Made by a program: the position numbers and the translations under genes
The notes under the pieces: generated by a model
The model's database searches: none
Seen by the model: only the letters and a program-made list of their open reading frames with translations
Told to the model about the DNA's origin: nothing
In this document: positions 1 to 5,285 of the stretch, piece by piece
How positions within the stretch are numbered: the stretch's first letter is position 1
Layout: the number at the start of each line of letters is the position of its first letter
Assembly: GCA_003978675.1 (NCBI GenBank)
Contig: QNYP01000108.1
Location: 1-5,725, forward strand
DNA: 5,725 nt
Direction: 5' to 3'
Origin: Hydrogenothermus sp.
Lineage (GTDB): Bacteria > Aquificota > Aquificia > Aquificales > Hydrogenothermaceae

Positions 1-71
1 TACCATCTACAACAAAACGAACTTCATCATCTACATGATGATGTTCCTTTTTGAATTTTTCTAAAAGGGCC
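1..71 (-). repeat. Left arm of a 71-bp perfect inverted repeat (fold-back junction)
   Basis: Every base from 1 to 71 is the reverse complement of 269-339 (position i pairs with 340-i). I checked this base by base; the first mismatch is at 72. The copied piece is the antisense of the dioxygenase segment that encodes its metal ligands. It has no reading frame of its own and interrupts the 5' end of the gene. A fold-back at the very edge of a sequence is most simply a chimeric join from whole-genome amplification, library preparation or assembly. A real inverted duplication is possible but less likely. The native upstream sequence of mtnD is therefore not present here. Confidence 0.93.
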
Positions 72-542
72 GCTAAATATGGAGTTTTATATGATAGATG
101 GGGAGTTGATAGATTACCTAATCATCTGATTGAAAACTATGAACTTACAGAAGAAGAACAACAAGCTATCATAGATGCTTATAAAGAAGAACTTGAGAAA
201 TTAAAAAAAGAAAAAGGATATATAACAGAAGATATAGTTGTTTTGTCAGATAAAACTCCAAACTTAGAGGCCCTTTTAGAAAAATTCAAAAAGGAACATC
301 ATCATGTAGATGATGAAGTTCGTTTTGTTGTAGATGGTAGTGGAGTTTTTCCATTAAAGTTAGATGGAGAAGTTGTAGAGGTTTGGGTTGAGGCTGGAGA
401 TTTAATAGTGGTACCTGCAGGAACTAGACACTGGTTTGAATTAGATGAAAACAGAAAAATTAAATGTATAAGGGTATTTAAAACTCCAGCAGGCTGGGAA
501 GCTATTTATGATGAAAATTGCACAGCTACAATGGATGATTAG
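72..542 (+). CDS. mtnD: Acireductone dioxygenase (ARD), 5'-truncated
   Basis: This is a cupin-fold metalloenzyme of the methionine salvage pathway. It oxidises the acireductone 1,2-dihydroxy-3-keto-5-methylthiopentene: the Fe form gives the 2-keto acid precursor of methionine plus formate, and the Ni form gives an off-pathway product. The family signature is clear: GVLYDRW near the start, then EHHHVDDEVRF and, further on, VPAGTRHWF. By comparison with Klebsiella ARD (H96, H98, E102, H140) the ligands are the first and third His and the Glu of HHHVDDE (codons at 297, 303 and 315) and the His of RHWF (codon at 429). The frame can be opened from a TTG at 51, but codons up to base 71 are antisense copy and not native. 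About 25-30 N-terminal residues of a roughly 180-residue protein are missing. The C-terminus is complete. No other methionine-salvage gene is visible. Confidence 0.93.
   Translation, partial: AKYGVLYDRWGVDRLPNHLIENYELTEEEQQAIIDAYKEELEKLKKEKGYITEDIVVLSDKTPNLEALLEKFKKEHHHVDDEVRFVVDGSGVFPLKLDGEVVEVWVEAGDLIVVPAGTRHWFELDENRKIKCIRVFKTPAGWEAIYDENCTATMDD
269..339 (+). repeat. Right (native) arm of the 71-bp inverted repeat, inside mtnD
   Basis: This is the source copy of the repeat whose inverted twin is at 1-71. It lies in frame inside the dioxygenase gene and encodes the segment containing the conserved HHHVDDEVRF metal-binding motif, so this copy is the genuine one. The arms are separated by 197 bp, bases 72-268. 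Confidence 0.93.
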
Positions 543-564
543 ATAAAAACTTTAATATCATTTA

Positions 565-607
565 CCTCCTTTTTCTCTCTCCTTTCTTCTCTCCTTCTCC
601 TTTTTTC
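565..607 (+). other. 43-nt uninterrupted pyrimidine tract downstream of mtnD
   Basis: From 565 to 607 every base is C or T, made of CT, CCT and TTCT blocks, starting 22 bases after the mtnD stop codon. I see no stem-loop terminator between mtnD and the next gene. An mRNA that is C-rich and free of G here would suit Rho-dependent termination (inference). It could also form triplex DNA or separate the upstream gene from the promoter that follows. Confidence 0.6.
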
Positions 608-617
608 AATTTATACC

Positions 618-650
618 GTTAACATTCAGTTAACTTTACTTTTATATACT
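618..650 (+). promoter_or_regulatory. Putative response-regulator box and promoter for the 693-1466 gene
   Basis: GTTAAC occurs at 618-623 and again at 629-634. That is a direct repeat with an 11-bp period, the spacing expected for a dimer of an OmpR/PhoB-family regulator bound to one face of the helix. A good -10 hexamer, TATACT, lies at 645-650. No TTGACA-like -35 box is present at the right distance, and the repeats sit where a -35 would be, as in activator-dependent promoters. The expected start is near 657, giving a leader of about 35 nt before the strong AGGAGGT ribosome binding site at 679-685. An OmpR-family regulator is encoded downstream in the same cluster, so autoregulation is plausible. 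Confidence 0.5.
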
Positions 651-692
651 TTTATCAGTAAAAAATAAAACTTTATTTAGGAGGTAGTCGTC

Positions 693-1466
693 ATGAAGAA
701 AAAATTAATTTCAGGAATTTTAACATTTGGGTTAGTAAGCTCTGTAATAGCTGCTCCAAATCAAACCGGAAATGCAAACGCCCAAGCTTCTGTAGATACT
801 CAAACATCTGCTAACATCCAAAACCAAGGTGCAAATAGTTCTGTACAGATTGATACACAAACACAAACTCAAACTCAAGCTCAAACTCAAGCTCAAAAGC
901 AACAAGTTCAAGTACAAACACAGCAAATGCAAAATCAGCAAATGCAGATGCAAAATCAGCAGGGTAATAATGGGAATAATACCCAAATTGCAGATGCTAT
1001 GCAAACTAAAACTAGTAATTTACCTGCAGATATACAAGCTATACTACAGCAAGTTAAAACATCTCCAGCTTCAAAAAGATATATATATATGAACCAGTTA
1101 AAGATGAGATTAAGAGAAATGTCTTTGAAAGAGAGAAGGGAATTAATGGAAGAAATTATGGAAGAATTACATGAATCTAGAGAAGAAGCTATGGAGCATA
1201 AAGGAGAAATAGAGGCTAGATATGAGTATGAATATGAAAATGAGCATGGTTATGGTTATGAAAAAATGGAAAGAGAACATGAGCATGAAATTGAAGGTAA
1301 AAATGAATATATAGGAACTGCTCAAGAAAGACTTATGGAAAGAGAACATGAACTTGAAGAAAGAAAATCAGAAATCCAGGAAAGATCTAACTTTAGATAT
1401 CAAGAAAGAGAAGAAAGAGAAGTAGAACACGAATATGAATCAATATATGAAAAGGATTGGGACTAA
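693..1466 (+). CDS. Secreted low-complexity protein: Gln-rich N-terminal part, Glu/His-rich helical C-terminal part
   Basis: I do not recognise a family with certainty. The 257-residue product starts with a typical signal peptide: Lys at 2-4, a hydrophobic stretch, and probable cleavage after VIA at residue 20, so it should be exported to the periplasm or beyond. Residues 24-100 are Gln/Asn/Thr/Ala-rich, with strict TQ/AQ dipeptides at 55-68 and Met/Gln repeats at 79-90. Residues 109-170 look helical (MRLREMSLKERRELMEEI), loosely in the style of Spy/CpxP periplasmic chaperones. Residues 171-257 are extremely charged: from 141 to the end there are 40 Glu and 7 His in 117 residues, with Tyr-Glu alternation and two MEREHE copies. 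Metal or proton binding, or a surface polyelectrolyte, is possible but unproven. The ATG at 693 is well set by AGGAGGT 8 nt upstream. It is first in the cluster with the barrel gene and the two-component system. Confidence 0.85.
   Translation: MKKKLISGILTFGLVSSVIAAPNQTGNANAQASVDTQTSANIQNQGANSSVQIDTQTQTQTQAQTQAQKQQVQVQTQQMQNQQMQMQNQQGNNGNNTQIADAMQTKTSNLPADIQAILQQVKTSPASKRYIYMNQLKMRLREMSLKERRELMEEIMEELHESREEAMEHKGEIEARYEYEYENEHGYGYEKMEREHEHEIEGKNEYIGTAQERLMEREHELEERKSEIQERSNFRYQEREEREVEHEYESIYEKDWD
855..962 (+). repeat. CAA-based low-complexity repeat encoding Gln dipeptides
   Basis: An in-frame degenerate repeat of ACA/ACT/GCT followed by CAA encodes alternating Thr-Gln and Ala-Gln, then shifts into Gln/Met/Asn units with two CAAAATCAGCA copies. 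It corresponds to residues 55-90 of the secreted protein. Such tracts change length by slippage, so copy number may differ between strains. It also produces spurious open frames on the other strand and in the +1 frame. Confidence 0.8.
1266..1351 (+). repeat. Pair of 17-bp direct repeats in the charged domain
   Basis: The 17-mer ATGGAAAGAGAACATGA occurs at 1266-1282 and exactly again at 1335-1351, a 69-bp (23-codon) offset that keeps the frame. It encodes MEREHE twice, at residues 192-197 and 215-220 of the secreted protein. This points to an internal duplication that has since diverged between the two copies. Confidence 0.75.
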
Positions 1467-1529
1467 TGCCCCAACCCTAAGGGTAGGTTGCCGGCAACTT
1501 TGGGAGCTAGATAAGCTCCCCTTTCTTCT
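1454..1529 (+). other. GC-rich structured intergenic element (candidate cis-regulatory RNA)
   Basis: This stretch is much more GC-rich than its surroundings and is full of complementary segments. TTGGG (1456-1460... just before the stop codon) can pair with CCCAA after it; ACCC-TAA-GGGT (1474-1484) forms a small hairpin; AGGTTG-CCGG-CAACTT (1485-1500) forms a 6-bp stem with one G-U pair; and GGGAGCT-AGATA-AGCTCCC follows at 1502-1520. Some pairings exclude each other: CAACC (1472-1476) with GGTTG (1486-1490) competes with both inner hairpins, and CCCA with TGGG (1501-1504) competes with the last hairpin. It matches no riboswitch class I can recall. It could simply be a compound terminator or processing site that lowers expression of the genes downstream. 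Confidence 0.45.
1502..1529 (+). terminator. Terminator-like hairpin after the 693-1466 gene
   Basis: A perfect 7-bp stem, GGGAGCT (1502-1508) with AGCTCCC (1514-1520), closes a 5-nt AGATA loop and is followed by a T-rich but C-interrupted tail, CTTTCTTCT. The tail is weaker than in a classical intrinsic terminator, so partial termination or 3'-end protection of the upstream message is more likely than a complete stop. The barrel, regulator and kinase genes lie downstream in the same direction. Confidence 0.5.
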
Positions 1530-1532
1530 AAA

Positions 1533-1538
1533 TATAAT
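1533..1538 (+). promoter_or_regulatory. Possible -10 box for the barrel gene
   Basis: A perfect TATAAT lies 21 bp before the ATG at 1560, just beyond the hairpin. No convincing -35 is seen (the bases 17 bp upstream lie in the hairpin), and such hexamers arise often by chance in AT-rich DNA. If used, the transcript would start around 1545 with a very short leader containing the GGAGG at 1549-1553. Confidence 0.25.
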
Positions 1539-1559
1539 AACAAAATATGGAGGAATAAG

Positions 1560-2357
1560 ATGAAAAAATATAGAAAAATAATTGGGGCAGTTTTACTTTT
1601 TTCTAATTTCTCATTTGCTTTTACTGATAAAGATTTAGATGGGGTTGACGATTCTATTGATAAATGTCCAAATACCCCTTTTGACCAGATTGTTGGACAA
1701 GATGGATGTCCTATTGGAAAAATAGGTCAAGAACAACAGTCAGGAATAAAAGGTAGATTTTATTTTAAAGTTGGTTTAGGGTACAACACCGAAAAATCCA
1801 ATGATTCAACTCTGTCTGCAGTTTCTGTAGCTTATGCATATAAAGGTTTTTATGTATCTTTATCCACAAACTATTATCTATACGATAGCATTGTAAAAAA
1901 TGGAGGAATTGGGGATAGCTTTTTATATTTAAGCTATTCTTTTTTCTCTATAAGAAATCTTTATACAACTTTAGGACTTAATACAAAAATACCTACAGGA
2001 GAAGATAGGTTTAGTGATGGGTATTTTGATTATACTCCATCTGTAAGCTTTGATTACATAAGAGGTAAGGATGATTACTTTATATTTTATGGACATACAT
2101 TTAAGGGAAATCCAAATTTAAATGATACAGATGCTTTTTCCATAGGAGCTGGATATCAATTAACAAGGAAATTCTACAGTAGTTTATCTTTTGATGGAGT
2201 TTCCTCGTCTGTAACACAAAAGTTTAGATACCAGCTTAGTTATTTTGGATTGTATAATTTTACAAGGAAATATTATGGGACTTTAAGCTATAGTTATGGG
2301 ATTAATGATGCAGCTATAGACCACTCAATATTTACAAAATTTGGAGTTAGATTCTAA
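1560..2357 (+). CDS. Outer-membrane beta-barrel protein with an N-terminal thrombospondin type 3 repeat
   Basis: The 265-residue protein starts with a signal peptide (probable cleavage after SFA at residue 20). A calcium-binding thrombospondin type 3 motif follows at residues 23-51: DKDLDGVDDSIDKCPNTP and later QDGCP, with Cys36 and Cys50. From about residue 64 to the end, alternating aromatic and polar strands (GRFYFKVGLGY, FYVSLSTNYYLY, FLYLSYSFF and others) form roughly ten beta strands. The last residues are GVRF, and a terminal Phe is typical of barrels inserted by the Bam machinery. LNTKIPTG at 140-147 resembles the LKLPTG motif of the phenol-degradation MetA-like porin family (PF13557). 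The role may be a channel or a structural or sensory barrel; the substrate is unknown. The ATG is supported by GGAGG 6 nt upstream. The regulator gene starts 1 nt after this stop codon, so the two are translationally coupled. Confidence 0.82.
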   Translation: MKKYRKIIGAVLLFSNFSFAFTDKDLDGVDDSIDKCPNTPFDQIVGQDGCPIGKIGQEQQSGIKGRFYFKVGLGYNTEKSNDSTLSAVSVAYAYKGFYVSLSTNYYLYDSIVKNGGIGDSFLYLSYSFFSIRNLYTTLGLNTKIPTGEDRFSDGYFDYTPSVSFDYIRGKDDYFIFYGHTFKGNPNLNDTDAFSIGAGYQLTRKFYSSLSFDGVSSSVTQKFRYQLSYFGLYNFTRKYYGTLSYSYGINDAAIDHSIFTKFGVRF

Positions 2358-2358
2358 A

Positions 2359-3015
2359 ATGAGACCTAAAATACTATTAGTAGAGGATGATGTGGTTCTC
2401 TCCACATCCCTTGCTAAATTTTTAAGTTTACATGGATATGATGTTGATATTGCGAAAAGTTATTATGAAGCTGGAGATAAAACATATGAAAATAAATATG
2501 ACCTTTATATCTTTGATATAAACCTGAAAGATGGTAGTGGAATTCAGTTGCTAGAAGATTTAAGATTTGCAGATGATAACACTCCAACAATTTTTATAAG
2601 TGCATTAAGGGATACACAAACAGTAGTAAAAGGTTTTAACGCAGGAGCTGAAGATTATATAAAAAAGCCTTTTGACCCTGAAGAACTACTAGTGAGGATA
2701 AAAGTTCGTCTTAATTCAAAATCTTTAAATACACATGAAAAAGAGGAAGAGGAAATTTCTTATAGAAATATAAAAATAAAGGGGAACACAGTTTATAAAA
2801 ATGGGAAAGTTTTAGAACTTGGAGAAGTTCAGTTAAACATGCTAAAAATACTTTTAAAGAATAAAGGTAAAATAGTTTCCAAGGAACAGTTATTTGAATT
2901 AATGCATAATCCTTCATCTTTAGCATTAAGGGTAAATATTTCAAAATTAAAAAAGAAAACAGGAATTAATATAAAATCAATAAGAGGACTTGGATATTTA
3001 ATAGAAGATGATTAA
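2359..3015 (+). CDS. OmpR/PhoB-family two-component response regulator
   Basis: This is a DNA-binding transcription regulator switched on by phosphorylation. Using the ATG at 2359 it is 218 residues. Receiver domain, residues 3-118: acidic pocket E9/D10/D11 in LLVEDD, phospho-acceptor D53 in FDINLKDG, switch Ser81 in FISAL, and the invariant Lys103-Pro104 in IKKPF. Winged-helix domain, about 128-218: LELGEVQLNMLKILLKNKG, then KEQLFELM, the recognition-helix segment ALRVNISKLKKKTG and the terminal IRGLGYLI hairpin. A TTG at 2341 would add six residues, but it lies inside the barrel gene, lacks a ribosome binding site and precedes a normal N-terminus, so I prefer the ATG; the GGAG at 2343-2346 may serve it. 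Its kinase partner overlaps downstream by 8 bp. A direct-repeat box suited to this family is found at 618-634. Confidence 0.95.
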   Translation: MRPKILLVEDDVVLSTSLAKFLSLHGYDVDIAKSYYEAGDKTYENKYDLYIFDINLKDGSGIQLLEDLRFADDNTPTIFISALRDTQTVVKGFNAGAEDYIKKPFDPEELLVRIKVRLNSKSLNTHEKEEEEISYRNIKIKGNTVYKNGKVLELGEVQLNMLKILLKNKGKIVSKEQLFELMHNPSSLALRVNISKLKKKTGINIKSIRGLGYLIEDD

Positions 3016-4066
3016 TAAATTTTTTAAAAATAAGTATGAAAAAGAATCATTTTTAAAAGCCTTTTTATTATATTTTTTTAGTATTACAGCTTTAGTTTTA
3101 GTTATTTTCTACTTTCATTATAGGAGCATTGTCTTAGAACAAAGACAGTTATTATTTTTGGAAATGAAAAATTTTGCATTAAGTTTTAAAGGAGAAAAAT
3201 TTGCTTTGGATTTATTCTCTTTAAGAGATACTAAAAAAGTCCCTTTTTATGAACTTCTAGAAAATGATAAAGAGTTTTATATGTATATTCCAATACCTGA
3301 TGTAAAAACTGATGTGTTAAAAATTAAATATTCAAAAAGTAAATTTTTTGAAGATTTGAAGGTAAAAATAGGAAAGTTATATTTTTTATATTCAGTAGTT
3401 ATAATTTTTGTATTGATTTTATCTTTATTATTTGCAATTTATACCACTAAACCACTTCGAAAAGCAATAGAAATATTGAATGAAACTATAAAGGACATAA
3501 TTCATGATATAAACACTCCTGTTATGAGTATATTAGTTAACTTGAAACTCCTAAAACTAAAATACAGCAATGATGATGATGTTAATAGATTAGAAATTGC
3601 AGTTGAACAACTTTCTAATATATACAAAAATCTTAAAACTGCTTTAGAAGAAACTAAAAAAGCAGTTGAGGAGTTTAACTTAAAGCAAATTATAGAAGAT
3701 GAATTAAAAACATTGATAAGTCTATATCCTGATATAAATGTAGAGAAAAATTTAGAAAGTGTAGTTTTAAAAGCAAATAAAGAAGCTGTTGAGAGAATTG
3801 TTTTCAATTTATTGTCGAATTCTTTCAAGCATAATATAAAGGATGGTTATATAAAAATAACTTTAGACTACAACAAATTAGTTATAGAAAACTCTAGTCC
3901 TGAAATAAAGAATCCAAATAAACTTTTTGATAGATACTATAAAGAAGGCCAAAGAGGAATAGGACTTGGTCTTTCAATTGTAAAAAAACTTGTTGATGAA
4001 TTAGGATGGAAATTGAAAGTAAAAATTGAAAAAAATAGATTTATAACGATTATCTTGATAAGATAG
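3008..4066 (+). CDS. Membrane sensor histidine kinase, partner of the upstream response regulator
   Basis: A 352-residue inner-membrane kinase. Membrane segments lie at about residues 17-37 and 124-145, enclosing a periplasmic sensor part of about 86 residues with no domain I recognise. A short linker (TTKPLRKAIEILNET) leads straight into the H-box IIHDINTPVMSI with phospho-acceptor His166, so there is no full HAMP domain. The ATPase domain has an N-box (N267, N271, K274, H275), an F-box LFDRYYK at 306-312 and a G2 box RGIGLGLSIVKKL at 316-328. The G1 box is degenerate: LVIENSSPEI instead of the usual DxGxG. From memory the same form occurs in other kinases of Campylobacterota and Aquificota, so it is probably functional. 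The start overlaps the end of the regulator gene by 8 bp, which implies translational coupling and a cognate pair. Confidence 0.93.
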   Translation: MINKFFKNKYEKESFLKAFLLYFFSITALVLVIFYFHYRSIVLEQRQLLFLEMKNFALSFKGEKFALDLFSLRDTKKVPFYELLENDKEFYMYIPIPDVKTDVLKIKYSKSKFFEDLKVKIGKLYFLYSVVIIFVLILSLLFAIYTTKPLRKAIEILNETIKDIIHDINTPVMSILVNLKLLKLKYSNDDDVNRLEIAVEQLSNIYKNLKTALEETKKAVEEFNLKQIIEDELKTLISLYPDINVEKNLESVVLKANKEAVERIVFNLLSNSFKHNIKDGYIKITLDYNKLVIENSSPEIKNPNKLFDRYYKEGQRGIGLGLSIVKKLVDELGWKLKVKIEKNRFITIILIR

Positions 4067-4097
4067 ATATAAGATAAAACTAAAAATCAAGGAAAAA

Positions 4098-5285
4098 ATG
4101 AAAAAACTTTTATCTATAGAAAATTTAACATTTTTAGGAATAATTTTAGGTGTATTTACAGGAGTTTATTTCCCTGAATTTGCTACATCTATAAAGTTTT
4201 TAGGAGATATATTTCTAAATCTCTTAAAAATGATAGTCATACCGTTAATTTTTGTGTCTATTTTTGTTGCTATTTCTAAGCTCTCTTCTGTAGAAGAACT
4301 AAAAAGTATTGGGGTAAAGGCATTTTTATATTATTTAACAACAACTTCTTTAGCTGTAATTACAGGTATTATTGTTATAAATATTTTTCCTTTTTCTTTT
4401 CCTCATATAAATCCTTCTCAAGAGGTTAACAATTTATCAAAGCTAACGCTAGAAGGTTTTATTCAAAATATAATCCCATCTAATATATTTCAAAGTTTAG
4501 CAGAAGGAAAAGCTTTGCATGCTATTGTTTTTGCTATTTTATTTTCTACATCTGTTTTATATATACAATCCTCATTAAAAAGAAAGCTTATTGTTGATTT
4601 TTTTGATGGACTTAATGATGCATTTTTAAAAATGGCCAAATGGATAGTTGCTTTATCACCTATAGGTGTTTATTCTTTGATAGGTTATGTTGTTGCTGAA
4701 AAGGGTTTTGGAACAATTTTATCTTTATGGCAGTATGTTCTTGTTGTTTTAATAGGTGTATTTTGGCATTTTACGGTGAACCTTCCATCACTTGCTTACT
4801 TTATAGGCAAGTTTAATCCTGTTAAATACTTCAAACAAGTTAGAGAAGCTTTACTTATTGCATTTTCTACTTGTTCTAGCTCTGCAACACTACCAGTTTC
4901 TATAGAAGTAGCAGAAAAAGAAGTAGGTATTCCTAAAAAAGTTGCAGGTTTTATTCTTCCTCTTGGTGCAACTATAAATATGGATGGAACTGCTCTCTAT
5001 ACAGCTATTGCATCAATATTTATTGCAAATGTTTATGGGATAGACTTAACATTGACAGATGAAATACTTATTTTTATAACTGCTACACTTGCTTCTATAG
5101 GTGCAGCTGCAATACCTAGTGCAGGATTAATAACAATGACACTTATTTTTTCTACTGTAGGTATACCAATAGAAGGTATAAGCCTTATAATTGCAGTTGA
5201 TAGATTTTTAGATATGTTTAGAACAGCAACAAATGTTTGGGGAGATTTAATAGGAGCAAAATTAATAAGTAGATATATTAATTAG
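4098..5285 (+). CDS. Glutamate/aspartate or dicarboxylate:cation symporter (DAACS family)
   Basis: An inner-membrane secondary transporter that imports an acidic amino acid or C4-dicarboxylate with Na+ or H+. Its 395 residues are near the length of DctA/GltP/GltPh proteins. The transport-domain signatures are all there: the serine-rich hairpin STCSSSATLP at 257-266, NMDGT at 294-298, the second hairpin ASIGAAAIPSAG at 332-343 and LDMFRTATNVWGD at 371-383. Against GltPh, D372, R375, T376 and N379 match D394, R397, T398 and N401, and N294, D296, T298 and D383 match N310, D312, T314 and D405. Both the substrate-carboxylate and Na+ sites therefore look intact. GltPh R276 is replaced by C259. Glutamate versus dicarboxylate cannot be settled here. 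The gene starts 31 nt after the kinase with a weak AAGGA, so it is probably cotranscribed; it overlaps tsaB by 8 bp at the 3' end. Confidence 0.94.
   Translation: MKKLLSIENLTFLGIILGVFTGVYFPEFATSIKFLGDIFLNLLKMIVIPLIFVSIFVAISKLSSVEELKSIGVKAFLYYLTTTSLAVITGIIVINIFPFSFPHINPSQEVNNLSKLTLEGFIQNIIPSNIFQSLAEGKALHAIVFAILFSTSVLYIQSSLKRKLIVDFFDGLNDAFLKMAKWIVALSPIGVYSLIGYVVAEKGFGTILSLWQYVLVVLIGVFWHFTVNLPSLAYFIGKFNPVKYFKQVREALLIAFSTCSSSATLPVSIEVAEKEVGIPKKVAGFILPLGATINMDGTALYTAIASIFIANVYGIDLTLTDEILIFITATLASIGAAAIPSAGLITMTLIFSTVGIPIEGISLIIAVDRFLDMFRTATNVWGDLIGAKLISRYIN

Noticed and set aside
51..71. TTG at 51 as the start of the dioxygenase
   Set aside because: It lies in the inverted copy (1-71), has no ribosome binding site, and the following residues NFSKRA are translated antisense of the same gene. 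Homology begins only at about the AKYGVLYDRW segment.
526..575. Minus-strand AAAGGAGGT followed by ATG and an 11-codon frame (MILKFLSNHPL)
   Set aside because: The Shine-Dalgarno match is part of the purine strand of the polypyrimidine tract, and the frame ends inside mtnD after 11 codons. No gene follows for it to act as a leader, so chance is the better explanation.
855..962. CRISPR-like or phage-type tandem array
   Set aside because: The units are 6-12 bp, degenerate and in frame with a coding region; there are no spacers or constant repeats.
732..1092. Open frames on the minus strand and in another plus frame across the CAA repeat
   Set aside because: They are shadows of the repetitive Gln codons, giving Leu/Ser or Lys/Leu monotony, and they lack ribosome binding sites. 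The 693-1466 frame has a signal peptide and a strong ribosome binding site.
2341..2358. Extended TTG start for the response regulator
   Set aside because: The ATG at 2359 gives the normal receiver-domain N-terminus, and the extra residues MELDSK come from the barrel gene's last codons read in another frame.
2711..3828. Minus-strand open frames inside the regulator and kinase genes
   Set aside because: They are antisense shadows of well-supported conserved genes and show no recognisable protein features.
4050..4080. AAGATA-type short repeats between the kinase and symporter genes
   Set aside because: Low-complexity AT-rich sequence with no symmetry, spacing rule or promoter match strong enough to call a site.
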